Source: Periplaneta americana (taxonomy: Eukaryota > Arthropoda > Insecta > Blattodea > Blattidae). From it: a DNA stretch of 64,000 nucleotides. The stretch spans positions 204,929,686-204,993,685 of the forward strand of contig NC_091118.1 of NCBI RefSeq assembly GCF_040183065.1. Direction: 5' to 3'. This document shows, piece after piece, positions 46,030 through 62,477 of this stretch (position 1 is the stretch's first letter; the number at the start of each line of letters is the position of its first letter). A model generated the notes under the pieces. The model had not been told where the DNA came from and made no database searches. It saw nothing but the letters and a program-made list of their open reading frames with translations. The position numbers and the translations under genes were made by a program.

Positions 46030-47870
46030 AGTAGGTACTGGACAACAAATTACCCGAACGATTTTACAATACGAGTACATATTATAAAACAAAATGATAT
46101 AATTTGAGTTAATATGATTGACAATAAAATAATTAATACGGCAATATAATATCTTAGAACGCATAATAGAGTAATTAGGCATTCGAATTTCATCATTATG
46201 AAACAAAATGTCATAAAAAATAAATTGAGGTAGTAGAATATTGGCAATAAAAATTAATTATAGGACGCATAGTAGACAAGCAAAGTATTCCAATTTTTTC
46301 ACATGAAATAAAACGTTACAAAATGAAACAAAGTCAGACAGTATAACTGGCAATTTAAAATCATGAATAATAGGAATTTAAATGTTAGAACTCATAAAAG
46401 ACAAATTATGGTTTCAAATTATGCCATTACAAAATCAAATATTACAAAATTAAATAATTTGAGATAGTATAATGATAATTTAAAATCATTAATAATAGGA
46501 ATATAAATGTTCGAACTCATAAAAGACAAATTATGGTTTCAAATTATGTCATTACAAAATGAAATACTATGAAATGAAATAATTTGAGATAGTATTTGAG
46601 ATGGTAACTCAATAATAATAGGAATATAAATGTTAGAACTCATAAAAGACAAATTATGGTTTCAAATTATGTCATTACAAAATTAAATATTACAAAATTA
46701 AATAATTTGAGATAGTATTTGAGATGGTAACTCAATAATAATAGGAATATAAATGTTCGAACTCATAAAAGACAAATTATGAGTTTCAAATTATGTCATT
46801 ACAAAATTAAATACTATAAAATGAAATAATTTGAAATAGTATTTGAGATGGTAACTCAATAATAACAGGAATATAAATGTTAAAACTCATAAAAGACAAA
46901 TTATGGTTTCAAATTATGTCATTACAAAATTAAATACTACAAAATGAGATAATTTGAGATAGTATTTGAGATGGTAAATCAATAATAATAGGAATATAAA
47001 TGTTATAACTCATAAAAGACAAATTATGGTTTCAATTTATGTCATTACAAAATTAAATACTACAAAATGAAATAATTTGAGGTAGTATAACTGGCAATTA
47101 AAAATCATTAATAATCAATATTAATAGAATTATAAATATTATAACTCATAAAAGACAAATTATGGTTTCAAATTATCTTGCTACAAAATTAAATGTTACA
47201 AAACGAAATAATTTGAGATAGTATAACCGGCAATCAAAAATCATTAATAGATATATAAATATTACATCTCATAAAAGACAAATTAAGGTTTCAAATTATG
47301 TCATTGCAGAATTAAATGTTACAAAATAAAATAATTTGAGATAGTATAACTGGCAATTAAAAGCCATTATTAATAAAAATATAAATATTACATCTCATAA
47401 AAGACAAATTAAGGTTTCAAATTATGTCATTGCAGAATTAAATGTTACAAAATAAAATAATGTGAGATAGTATAACTGGCAATTAAAAGCCATTATTAAT
47501 AGAAGTATAAAAGTTGAAACTCACAATAGACAAATTAAGCTTTCGATTTATATTACAAAATTAAATGTTACATAATGAAACAATTTGAAATGGTGCAATG
47601 GGCCGTTAAAGTCATTAATAATAGGAATATAAATATTAAAACTCATAATAGAGAAATAAAATTAAGCTTTCAAATTACATCATTATACAAGAAAATGTTA
47701 TAAAATTAAATAATCTAAGATAGTATAATTGACTTTTACTTTTAAATAGCATTAATAATAGGAAAAGAAATGTTGGGGCTCATAATAGAGAAGCAAATAA
47801 ATTAAACGTTAGAATTCTACCATTAAAATAAATTTAAATGTTACAAAACAAACTGATGCTACAGCTCTAT
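46030..47870. repeat. AT-rich minisatellite, ~123-126 bp unit, about 14 copies
   Basis: ctcataaaagacaaattatg recurs at about 46393, 46518, 46641, 46764, 46888, 47011, 47147, 47270 and 47396. Each unit also has ggtttcaaattatgtcatta and aataatttgagatagtat. It lies wholly within the hAT element, between the transposase stop and the left subterminal region. Confidence 0.93.
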
Positions 47871-47931
47871 ACTTGAATATTTAGGAATGACATAATACGC
47901 TACTTCATTTTTAGAGTGTATTATTGTACCG

Positions 47932-50889
47932 TTAATGGTGTAATGCACTATTTCGAATCATCAGGAGATTGTTGACATGATCAGGATCGATGTGACTTCT
48001 CCGATCTGTTACAATAAGTCCTGCTCTACTAAAATTCCTCTCGCTAGCTGCACTACTGGCAGGAATGCACAACACTTTCTTCGCTATTGCAGACAACTTT
48101 GGTAACGAAGTAGAATGTGTCTTCCACCACTGCAGTAGATCTTTACAGTCTGAAGGCACATCCATATTGAAATATTTCTCCATTTCATCTTTCTGATGAA
48201 GACTGGACGATCGCCACTCTCTGAATTTCTTGGCGGGGGAGTATGTAACGTCTTCCATCTGAGGAAGTACGTTTACATTCTCGCACATCAGCCGAACAGT
48301 CTCATGAACTTCGTCTCTTTTAGTAGGGCTTAGTACGAGAAGCTCTTTGAACGAGGGGTGGAGAAATGTGGATACATAATGAATGTCATTCAATTCATTA
48401 TAAACCTTTGCCTTCAGGAACCGTTCTGCTCTTCTTTTAATCTTCTGTATAGACTGTAATTAAAAACCCAGAATTAAGCCTGTTAGAAAAATTGAAATAT
48501 TTAACAAATTTATATTTTTCCAGGAAATTTCCCCACGTAACATGAAACCAGTTCTAGTTCCATTAAAATATGCATTGAAATTAAAATTAAATTACCAAAT
48601 GTTACTATTCATATAGGATCATATTATCATAATTATAGTTACAAATATTATAATATTCGCACCTCAGTATCAGCAGCCACAACTTCACATTTTGTTAACA
48701 AACTGAAGGTCCAGGGAACAGCCAATGGCAGTGTAGGTTCTTTATCTCCTTCCAGATCATCAGTTGCTTCCTTGAATGATTCGAGGAATTGTATGAGCTC
48801 TCCCATCAGACTTCTGTCGTATGCAGATATTATTTCGTGTTTGCCCTTTTCATGCATTATGTTCCAGACTTCCTGGTATTGAGAATGGAAAGAATTCAAA
48901 AGCATGTAAATGCTGTTCCATCTAGTTTCAATATCTGCATGAAGAGTTCTTGGCAGTCTTGATACCAACCCAGATCTCTTCATGTAGCCCACAATTTTTC
49001 GTGCGCTTTGAATTGAATGAAAAACGCTAGGGACTTCATCAATTAGAAATGTTTCATTCAGTGTGTGACGCAATGCAGTGTTAATGCAGTGCATTAAGCA
49101 AGGTAAACGGTCATGGTTTTCCAAAGCCTTTCGTATGTTGGCGCCTTGATCGGTCACGAACGTAACGTTCTTCAGTTCGTCTGGATAAATGTCTAATTCT
49201 AACATCTGCTCCTCTATTTCAGAGAGAATGTTTTCCCCTGTTTTTGTCCTATCGGGAAATCTGGCGGTCACAAGAACGCTGTTTTTAAGTTCCCAGTTAT
49301 CATTTTCTTCAATATGACTCGAAGTCACTGTGAGATAGTGCAGTTTTCTATAATTGTCTGTCCACAGGTCGCATGTCATCGCACACTGCTTCTTGTTTAT
49401 AGCTTCCTTAATTTTTGGTTTTAAGTTCTGCCTTACTTGGTCCGCCATATCCGCCACATGTCTAGAAATTGTTCTTGGATGTGGCAAAACTTCAGCCGCA
49501 TCAAGTTGTCCGTACTTGTTTCCTATATTAATTAATTCTTGGGCAATTTCTTTGAAACCCTCTCCCCCTACAATATTGAATGGCCGAAAATCTTTCGCAC
49601 ACATCAACACACATTTGTCCCTAAACAATGCTTTGTCTTCCCTTGATATTCCATGGAACTGTTGTGCATTGGCCTTAACACAACATTTATGCCTATTCAT
49701 GCCTGTTGTACTACTACCTTTACACGTCAGAATCGCTTTGCAATTTTCTTTCCTACATTGCACGAAACCAGTTGGTTCATTTGTTGCACCATCAACGACC
49801 ATCTGCAAAGTCATGAAAATATACCGGAGATAAATTTAATACCTACCGCACTTTGCATATCGGTAGACTACAATAAGATATCGAAAATCATACAAGTAGT
49901 AGCAAGTAAAAGTAATATATTATATAGAAAATAGCCCTATGAATTTCCAACAAATAAACATAAAATCAAAGAACAGCTATAGTGATCCACGGTAATGTGT
50001 ACTTAATCCGTTTTACAGCAAATTTGGCCAACGATAAAATATTAATGAAAATTTTACTACATTTTTATTGCATTTTTGTCCGGAGAAAATACTAATCTTT
50101 TATATACCGGTAAATCAATTAATTTTAATTTTTAAAAATTATTTTTATTTATTTTTTTCCCCGATACACTTTTCATTATTGGCCACATCCGACTTCAAGC
50201 ATCTTGGGTGTGACTCAGTTACAAATTTATTAATAAAACAATTGTAATATGTAGGCTATAATAAATTGTAATATGTATTTGAATGTGAGATTGATAAGTA
50301 ATTTTAAATATTTAAGATTTAAAAAAAGTGTACTATTATAAATAAAGTAAAGCCAACCCCATGATATGTCAAATAGGTCTACAGGATGGCGAGAGGTTAA
50401 GGCTTCCACCTTTACAGACACTTGGCATTTAATGGCAGTAGGGGTGTCAGTCCTACGTGCTCGCCGCCTTTACCTCGCAATGAAATATGTCTCTGGTAGG
50501 CCTACTCATTTCTGTTAGAGCTTGAGTAGACCTCAGGGCCATAGTGCGGCTGGAAGGATTAGATCAGTGGAAAAATCCATGACCCCATCGGGAATCGAAC
50601 CCGCGACCTTCTGGCTTGAGCGTTATGCCTTAACAGCGACGCTACCGTGCGTTGCTTTACATACAGTAAATACTAGTCTTTAATTCACGAATTTATAGTA
50701 TTACCGTGGATTAGTATTAATTTGTCAAAATGAAATATTAGTCTATAACTAAAGAACAACTTCCTTAAAAATTCATACCTGAAAATTTATCCAACATGCA
50801 CTTGTTTTGTCATTTACAATCTTTCCCACTAATTTGTAGGTTCCACCTGCTAATTTACTCCTCACGGTTTCTTTTGTATTAGACTGCAT
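47932..50889 (-). CDS. hAT transposase, three exons, 590 aa
   Basis: My model joins 50889-50779 (37 codons, ends WINFQ, donor GT at 50778), 49802-48663 (380 codons, acceptor TTTGCAG, ends AADTE, donor GTGCGA) and 48453-47932 (acceptor TTTTTAATTACAG, starts SIQKIKRRAE), all phase 0. Residues ~22-78 form a BED-type finger split by intron 1 (W33, F36, C53, C58, H75, C77). Catalytic-core signatures are D182 (CDLWTD), D255 (VTDQGAN), C272/H275 (CLMHC), R331-W332 (ETRWNS) and E555 in SSAASERNFSRAG of the C-terminal dimerisation domain. All expected residues are present and no frame break is seen. The start could also be an in-frame ATG at 51105. It probably mobilises the surrounding element. Confidence 0.88.
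50345..50660 (-). mobile_element. tRNA-derived SINE, family S4, in hAT intron 1
   Basis: On the minus strand the head has GGTAGCGTCGCTGTTAAGGC (A box) and GGTCGCGGGTTCGATTCCCG (B box), followed by a body ending in ...ggttggctttac near 50347. The target duplication is not resolved. Confidence 0.7.
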
Positions 50890-51189
50890 TGTATTTAGCA
50901 AGCGCAACTCATCACCACGTATAGCATACTGGATTAATGAGTGATCTCTACAGAGTCTACACTTCATAAATAGCTTGAGATATCGATGACATTTGCTCTT
51001 GAGCATATCGTCCAATCTGCGAAAGAATGTGAGGGCTGTTATCATCTCACATCCAAGTTGACCCGTTTTAACCCAAGTAACCATAACACAGATACCTGTC
51101 TCCATACGTCCTTATTCCCTGAAGGTTATACAGTTTGTGTTGAAATCGAAGTGAGATGTACTATGTTATACTTGAGCTTAATTTTGTGT

Positions 51190-52640
<1,451 letters not shown>

Positions 52641-53379
52641 CAATATCGGGGTTTCATGCGTTGAACGGTTCCGTACAAATTTTACGGAACAAACGGTTGA
52701 GTCATGAGTCCTGCGCCAACAGCTTCTTTGGTTAACTCGCCGTTATTCGAGAACCAGTAAAGATTTTGAGTGGCCATCACTTTCAAAAGTAATTTCCATC
52801 CTTTGACAACATTTCTCTCGCTTTGACCCCCCATCTAACGTGAAAAAAAAAAGTTTTCCGCTTACCAGAGGTGAAGTTGCAAATGTCTATTCTGAACAGA
52901 TCAATCTCCATCGAAGTTAATATTTTTTTTCTCACTTTCAAAAAAAGATTTTCAGTTCGATTTTTTTTCTATGCTTTCCTTAGACATTGAGCTATCAATC
53001 CAAAAAATTACAGCGCGATTGATTAAGTATTATAGGAGCTACGACATAATATATATTTAAAGAACCGGGAAATGTATACGCCAATGCTTCCTATAGAAGC
53101 ACGGGCCGAGCGATACTGCTTTCTTATCATTACTACAGTCCCGCCTAGACCTCCGAGACTGTCGGGAATGACCTAGTATCGGTAATCTCGGGACCAAGAG
53201 AATCTCGTGTTCTCTATCAATGAGTCATTTGGCTACGCTCGGTACGCGCGCACTAAGCGAGACTGTGGAGATTACGCAACCGAGAACGGGCGATAATATG
53301 AGGCAGTCTGCCCGACTCTAGTGTAAACAGATTACTTGTGCTCCAAGCCTATGTTTGATACAGAACACGCCCGTCTTTA

Positions 53380-53750
53380 TGCTGATAAATAAGCATGGCA
53401 GTCTCAGTGGCTGACAGTAAGAAAGGAGCTAGTCTTTGCGTATTACCTCTTCTATAAGACAATATAGTCAATGCTGATAAATAAACACGGCAGACTCAGT
53501 GGCGGACAGTAAGAAAGGAGCTAGTCTTTGAGTATTACCTCTTCTACAAGACAATATAGTCAATGCTGATAAATAAACACGGCAGATTCAGTGGCGGATA
53601 GTAAGACAGGAGCTAGTCTTTGCATATTACCTCTTCTATAAGACAATATAGTCAATGCTGATAAATAAACACGGCAGACTCAGTTGCGGACAGTAAGAAA
53701 GGAGCTAGTCTTTGCGTATTAGCCTATCTCTTCTATAAGACAATATAGTC
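53380..53750. repeat. Four 92-bp tandem units
   Basis: tgctgataaataaacacggc starts at 53380, 53472, 53564 and 53656, an exact 92-bp period with few differences. It lies just outside the right end of the hAT. Confidence 0.95.
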
Positions 53751-54287
53751 ATTTGATTAAAGCCATACAAAAAAAAAACAAATTAATCAAATTCAGAGTC
53801 GTGCAGTAATCTGTCCAGTGGCGGATTCATATTTACAGTCAACTCTTCAGCAAGGTGAACTATGTTAATTGTAGAAATAGCTCGAAAGTTCTCATTGATT
53901 AACAGAGGATGCATTATAAATATGTGGGAGACTTAAATGCCTTCTGAAGAGATAGCTTTGCGCATACTCTGCAAGGTTGAAGGCGTATTTCGATTAACGC
54001 ATGACAAGAACAAGGCAAAGATGGGCTGAAAGATCATAAGACATAGAAATGCAGACTAATAATTATGACTCCTTAACAAGATGCCATGACTCCACGTTTG
54101 GGAAGTCCTTCAGCGTCATCCTGACTTTTTCGAATATTGAATTATTACAGTGCCACATCGCTTGAGAGCTGTGACAGACTGCAATGGTGACAAGGATTAA
54201 TTATTAAATAAGACAGGAAGACTATTGAACATTTTTATCGCCATGTAACGTATACTCCCCTTTGATTTTTGTTGAGGTTAGAATCTC
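53751..54287. other. Unassigned
   Basis: No gene recognised. Confidence 0.4.
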
Positions 54288-54295
54288 TAATTTAA

Positions 54296-54510
54296 GTTGG
54301 CCCCGGTAGCGTAGTTAGTATAGCACTGGCCTTCTGTGCTCGAGGTTGCGGGTTCGATCCCGGTCCAGGTTGTATTTAAGTGTGTTTAAATGCGACAGAC
54401 TCATGTCAGTAGATTTACTGGCATGTAAAAGAACTCCTGCGGGATAAAATTCTGGCACACCGGCAATGCTGATATAACCTCTGCAGTTGCGAGCATCGTT
54501 AAATAAACTA
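54296..54510 (+). mobile_element. tRNA-derived SINE, family S2, copy 1
   Basis: The tRNA-like head GGCCCCGGTAGCGTAGTTAG ... GCGGGTTCGATCCCGGTCC is followed by a body with tcatgtcagtagatttactg and the tail atcgttaaataaa. Flanked by TAATTTAA (54288-54295, 54511-54518). The same family, inverted, is at 60145-60364. Confidence 0.9.
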
Positions 54511-55549
54511 TAATTTAACATTTTTTAAATATTTCTGATTTTAAAAGAAATTGGTCTAAACGATTCTCTAGCCAGCATGATAAATTTGATGATGGCGTAT
54601 GAAAATCATTCTTTTTTCGGATATTTATACTATGAATGCCTGAATTAGTTGGAAAATTGTCTTTATTACATAAGAGGAAATGTATTAAGGAGTATATAAA
54701 AACCCTCATAAGTTCAATTTTTTCCGAATGATGAAATCTGTATTTTTAAAGTGCGTCCTGTACTAAAACCTCGTACGTCTTTCAATGTTTCTCTACTTCA
54801 TAACTAATAAATGCATACTAGTTGTTAGCTGAGGTATAGAAAAATAATAGGGGAGACTGTTGAACCTTTAGTATAGTGTACCTTTGGACATTTTTTGTTT
54901 TTTATTTTTTTGCTACTACCTAGAGGACCCAAACTGAAGTAGATTGTAGGGAAAGCCGCTAAGTAGATCTGGTCGTAGTTTTGGTTTGATTTATTGCAAA
55001 ATGTGATTTCTTTGAACGAAAGAATATTTGTTAGTACCAAAAGTAAACATTTCGTTCATTGGTATATGTTATCTAACATAAAACCAGATTGTACTTGTTA
55101 CCATCCATTAAGTACAATGTGTTCCGTATTATCTGGTGAGTAATAACACATTTTAATTTCCATGATTTATTCGAATCTCTAGGTTTGGTAGCCACATTTG
55201 TTTAAACGTGCACCCTCTTGTACCTTTGAACACAAAACATTTTGTACCATGGAACATGTTCCAAAGTACACGATACTATCGGTTTTTGTCTTTCTTTTAT
55301 TTTAAGATCATGTCACGAAGTAAGTCTGAAATTAAGAGGTCCCTCAGTTGAGCCGGATGCCTTGAAGAAAGCTGTTGAAGCAATTCTTGTTCCTCCGGGA
55401 AATAAAATCTAAATCAGAGAAGCCTGCTCTGTTTTATGATTGCAAATACATTTTAAATATGGTTGTTAGTTCTTACAACTATATTTCCACCTATATTCCA
55501 TGTGTTCCAACTTACAAGAGGGTATGTTCTAACGTACATGAACCTGTTG

Positions 55550-56491
55550 CAGCGGCGGTTCCTCTATATGAGCACAGGAGCACGTGAACACCTTAAAAAC
55601 CAACAGTAATCATACATATTACTGTATTAATATTATCACATCTATTACTTTCCAATGTGCAATGACGTTCCTGCATTTTTCGTCTCGAGAGAATGTCCCG
55701 TTCGTGTGTCGTGTGTCTTTAAATCTCTATTGGACAGGTTGACAGCAACTCACACAATTTTTCTCTAGCACGGTGGAATAGCCTGAGGCGAGAATATTTT
55801 CTGGTTTGTTACAATGGTTACAATAGCGCTGCTCGCACAGGTCTTAACGTGCTAGTGACAGAGAAACAAAGATGCTTCATCTCCCTTGGGTCTGGCATCC
55901 TGTTCGTTTCCCCCTCTTTTCTCGTTTTCTCTCTTTATTCTTTCTTTTCAAAATACCGTTACGCGCGGGAGCTGATTCTGTTGTCTCTTGTTCAGCAAAG
56001 TAAGGAAAATACAAGCTGCAATGATGCGTATTGAAAGTTGAAACAGTAACACTTGAAGTTTGGAGACGGATGTGTGTGAAATTGTGTGTTAAATTAAAAG
56101 AGGATTAAAACATTCCTCCGCACCATGACAGAAGACCGATTAAGTACAATGGCTATGTTGGCAGTGGAAAAAAAACTTGTTAACGACATTAGAGACTTCA
56201 ATAATAAAGTTATTGGTAAGTTTACACCTCTCAAAACTATGCGCATGGAGTTTCTCTACAAATAAATCTAGATCCTCAACAACAGCAGTGAAGGTGAGTC
56301 CTATGAATTAATTTTACTCTACTCTTGTTTAATGGTTTTAATTTTGGTTTATATGCGTAGATTTGGTACATGCATATTAGAACTGGTTTATCTCTGACGT
56401 GTGACTCAGCTATACGAGAATATATCAGTGTGTTCATTACTCTTTTTTTTTTTTGTGAACACCCATCCAAGAAAGGCATAAGCCGCCACTG
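55550..56491 (+). mobile_element. hAT element, ZMYM1-type, deletion derivative 942 bp
   Basis: The termini CAGCGGCGGTTCC and AAGCCGCCACTG are flanked by a perfect 8-bp ACCTGTTG (55542-55549, 56492-56499). Only the C-terminal exon of the transposase remains (next entry). Same end family as 3604 and 34840. Confidence 0.92.
56125..56265 (+). pseudogene. ZMYM1-type hAT transposase, C-terminal tail (46 codons)
   Basis: Encodes MTEDRLSTMAMLAVEKKLVN then DIRDFNNKVI and ends MEFLYK. The LS.LAMLA.EK.L...I.DFN..VI pattern is the end of the hAT dimerisation region in ZMYM1-like proteins. All upstream domains are missing, so it is a relic. Confidence 0.72.
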
Positions 56492-56998
56492 ACCTGTTGT
56501 ACCTTTGAACATATTACATTTTATTTTTTCCATCCTTAATAGATGTGTAGAACAGGAAAATATATACACGAAGTTGTAAAGGAATCTTCAATAATTATTT
56601 AAAGTATTTTTAAATTTAAAAAATATAATTTCCCAAAATTAAAAAAAAATAAAATCTGAGAAGTGTTTAAAGGTACAACAGTCTCCCCAACGTAGTTATT
56701 TTGCTCTCCTATACAATTTCGTCATATGCAGTTACGAAGTTTTAGAACTAAGCCAACAATACATATACTGCAGAGACGAAGAGTGTTATGAGTAGACTCC
56801 GGAGAAAGTATTGCTTACAGAGAAACGCGCGATGTAGTATAGCTAATGTTTATGAACCGAGGACTCTTGCACGCATCACTGTGCAGGTAGAGCCCGGACG
56901 AGAAGTTATGGCACCGGCGCGAAGGACGCATTTTAGTTCGTTTGCTTGGACTCGCCCTCACACTCAACTGGAGAGGTGTTGGGTTAGTTGGTTACTAG

Positions 56999-59194
<2,196 letters not shown>

Positions 59195-59289
59195 GTTACT
59201 AGCATTCCGAGTGATCAGATCGTTCTGTTACTACCGCTATTGCTAATACTGAAAACATTGTCCTTCTGACCGCCCTCATTATGGCATTG

Positions 59290-59796
59290 TCTAAGGTGTG
59301 AAATCATAGAGTAGTTCATAGTCTAGGACATGAAATAGCATACAATGTATGGAAATTCATGTCAGAAGAGGCTGTAAATGGAATACCAATTCCATTGAAA
59401 AGCGTGTGTGCAAGAGTACTGGCTGCCACTGGTATTTCAAAGCGAACCTTGGCAAGAATCAGGAAAGAAGGGAAAAATATTGAGGCAGGAACAGCAGATC
59501 TTTCCCCAGTCCGGAAAAATCACAGCCGAAGAAGAAGATTGTTGCAGCTGTAGACAGTTTTGATGAGGAAGTCATAAGAAGACTCATCTATAATTTCTAC
59601 GCTACGCATAACCAGAGGCCGACTCTGCAATCGCTTCTTCCAAGAATGGATATCAGTGTATGATTATGTGAAGAAAGTAGAGAATAATTACATTGAAAGT
59701 GAGCACGTGATGGACAGTATTTTGGAGAACATTTCCATAAACTTAGGGACATCTGATCCCAGCACAGATCAGTCGTCTGATTCGGACGGAGAATAA
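59290..59796 (+). pseudogene. IS630/Tc1-like transposase, N- and C-terminal pieces
   Basis: The first piece reads VWKFMSEEAVNGIPIPLKSV, then ARVLAATGISKRTLARIRKE, an HTH region. After a frameshift near 59520 it continues SFDEEVIRRLIYNFYATHNQ, RPTLQSLLPRM and stops. The second piece at about 59658-59796 reads YDYVKKVENNYIESEHVMDS, LENISINLGTSDPSTDQSSD and ends SDGE. Everything between, including the DDE core, is deleted. Related N-termini are at 24443 and 29641. Confidence 0.68.
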
Positions 59797-60090
59797 GAAT
59801 ATAAAGATGGAATAGCGGGAGTAATTCCATTAGGTACCTTCGGACTCTTGAATAGGAAAGTGGTGATACTAAGGTAAGACGAATGTTTTTGGAAAGAGAT
59901 GAAACGGATATGCCTGCCGCTCTGAGCTTGAGAACCGTAACCCAAACAACCCCCACTCCTCTACCCTGCTGGCCGGCAATTTAAAACTTCGCGCATGATG
60001 GTGCCATAACATCTCGTCTCAGCTCTAGGAGTAGTTGCCGGCGTAGCTTAGTACAACGCAGTCAAAAGTAAATGAACACGGGTCTTCAGA

Positions 60091-61059
60091 ATGCCGAGAC
60101 CAAAAGTACGCAAGATAGAAGCACTAAGGAAATATGTTCCTCAAGAAGAATGTTATGTTTTATTTAACGACGCTCGCAACTGCAGAGGTTATATCAGCGT
60201 CGCCGGATGTGCCGGAATTTTGTCCCGCAGGAGTTCTTTTACATGCCAGTAAATCTACTGACATGAGCCTGTCGCATTTAAGCACACTTAAATGGCCCGG
60301 GATCGAACCCGCAACCTTGGGCATAGAAGGCCAGCGCTTTACCAACTCGCCAACCAGGTCGACGATGTTCCTCAATAAAGTGTGTTTTCCATCCGTGGTA
60401 ATGAACTGTTTTGTGAATTGTGTCACGTGAAATTGGCAGCCGACATGGCATGCAACGTTAAGAAGCATATAAATAGCAATAAGCATAAACTCGCATGTAA
60501 CAGACAACAGAATTTAAGCAAGGTACAGCAGGAATCTCCTTCACAACTACTTGAACGAACATTTTACGAAGATATGTGTGACGCGTTTATTGCTTCAAAT
60601 ATTCCGTTAAACAAATTAGAAAACGCGAAACTCTGTGGCTTTTCAGAAAAGTACATTGGAAGACAAATTCCTAAAGAAGCAACACTGCGGAAGAAGTATG
60701 TGCAACATGCATATGAGAAATGTTTGCGTGAAGTGAAGTGTAAATTACAAAATGAGAAGATATGGGTTTCTATAGATGAAAGCATGGACTCCGTTGGACG
60801 TCACGTTGCAAATGTGGTTGTGGCTGCCCTTAGTGCGGAATGTTGCTGTAGACCCTATCTCTTAATGAGTGAAGTGTTATACAGGGTTAATTATTCCAGC
60901 ATATGTGAACTTTTTGATAGTGCTATGGAGTTCCTATGGCCATCATGTGTGCAATTCAAAATGTGTTACTGTGCTGCTAGCTATATGAAGAAATCTTCTA
61001 AGTTTCTTGAAACACGTTATCCGAATATGATACACGTTACATGTCTTGCACATGCATAA
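60091..61059 (+). pseudogene. CGGBP1-like hAT transposase, truncated and split by a SINE
   Basis: It starts MPRPKVRKIEALRKYVPQ at 60091 and is cut by a SINE (60145-60364). It resumes in the same frame, after one stop, with SVFSIRGNELFCELCHVKLA and a BED-type finger (ELFCELC ... HINSNKH). Then follow the first catalytic block (IWVSIDESMDSVGRHVANVV) and HVTCLAHA, where it stops at 61059. The second aspartate region has changed (KMCYCAASYMKKSS for the usual SDAA). The RW and C-terminal E parts are absent. It is a dead relative of the 494-aa gene at 57236. Confidence 0.85.
60145..60364 (-). mobile_element. tRNA-derived SINE, family S2, copy 2, within the hAT pseudogene
   Basis: Inverted counterpart of 54296-54510 (body caggagttcttttacatgcc, head ggatcgaacccgcaaccttg). 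Flanked by ATGTTCCTCAA at 60134-60144 and 60365-60375, part of the hAT reading frame. Confidence 0.93.
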
Positions 61060-61105
61060 TCATAGTTCATTGCAACGCATCAATACGTAAATAATATTAT
61101 TACCA

Positions 61106-62477
61106 GGGGCCTGTTTCTCAAACATACTAGTTTAGTAGTTCACCAGTTACTAGTTACCAGAGTATATTTCACCAGCTCTAGTAGATTCTGTTTCTCAAAC
61201 TATTTTACCAGTCTAGTAACTTGTGACAATTTTTCACTATAGTCACATGATCTCTTTCACTAGTCAGCTGATTGAGTTCATTTGTTTATAATCACTGGTA
61301 GGTCTTGTTATTTGAGGTTAGAAGGCTAAGTTGCTCGTGTATTGGTTCTTATTTCTCCTTTCGGTTGAAATTCCATCAATAGAAAACAAATTAACTATAT
61401 TCAATATGATTAATGAATCAAAGGATATATCATCCGGTGCTTTTCCAAGCATAATAACAAAAAAATGATAAAGTAAACGAATGGACAAAAAATTTTGTAA
61501 TGTGTGAGGCTATGGAACTGACACCTCAGAACAAAGATTATGCATGCGTTAGGAACACTTACTGGCCCAACATTAAGAAAGCAACTTTGATGAGTTCAAG
61601 TATCATAATATGAACACATTATGTAGCTAGTGGGTCTACTGCCGATATGAATGCCACTTATGACTTGAAAATTTCGCTATTTTTTTTTTTTTTTTTTTTT
61701 TTTCAGTTTTACGTTTGATCTATTCATAAATTGTTGTCGTTTTATGTTTAATTTGTAACCTAAAGTTAACAATGTCAGAAGAACTGGCAGTGGAGGAGGA
61801 AAGCCAGCAAAAATTACTGCAGTTGATGAATTGGTATTAGATTATTAGGAAAAAAAATTCTGCATGTGTTTCTGGCCTAGGACAGAAAGACCGGCGTTGG
61901 AAATTAATCAACATTCCGATTTGTAGAGCAATTTGTATTTGAAGCCTTGCTGATAATGCATGACTTCTATTTGTTTGTCTTGTTATGGCAGGTCCCATTA
62001 AATTTAACAACTCTCCAAGCTTTTCAGCACTTTATTTAAACCATTCATTATATTTAAACAATGCTCCCATAAAGGAATAATAATTGTTCCTTCTCGATAT
62101 AGTTTTAGCTCTTCTCACAACAACTTCTTCATCACTTCAATCGGAATCACTAAACCACATATATTAAAAAAATAACTACAATATTTTGTTTTATTATCTG
62201 AGAAAGATTGTCACTGGTAACTGATAATATAGAAATCATCAGTCTTTAGAGTCTTGTAGGAATATTCCTGTTGAATACTAGTATAATCAACTAGATTAGC
62301 ATTTTGAGAAACAGAATCTCTTAGGAACTGGTGAAATCGACCAATATTACTAGTCTGTGAACTGGTAACTACTACTTTACCCTTGTAGTTTCTAGAAACA
62401 CAGACTTGTAAAATAAACTAATATTACTACTGTACAGACTAGTATTACTAGTCCATGAGTTTTGAGAAACAGGCCCC
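61106..62477 (-). mobile_element. PIF/Harbinger-like element with HARBI1-like relic
   Basis: GGGGCCTGTTTCTCAAA is mirrored by TTTGAGAAACAGGCCCC. On the minus strand around 62130-61870 a decayed frame reads EEVVVRRAKTISRR, GALFKYNEWFK, then GPAITRQTNRSHALSARLQI, matching the N-terminal region of HARBI1-type nucleases. The catalytic triad region is not found. Internal GT/AC-rich CTAGTAAC words are repeated near both ends. The target duplication is not resolved. Confidence 0.78.

Larger units (their letters stand above)
54850..56688 (+). mobile_element. TIR element with pogo-like HTH relic, host of a hAT copy
   Basis: GGGGAGACTGTTG at 54850 is inverted at 56676-56688 (AACAGTCTCCCC). A short coding relic near 55340-55400 reads GPSVEPDALKKAVEAILVPP, resembling the start of the psq/HTH domain of pogo transposases. 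The hAT at 55550-56491 is inserted inside. The flanking duplication was not recognised. Confidence 0.6.

Noticed and set aside
50890-51105. N-terminal extension of the hAT transposase to the ATG at 51105
   Set aside because: Kept only as an alternative: the extension has no family-like sequence, and the ATG at 50889 directly precedes the BED finger.
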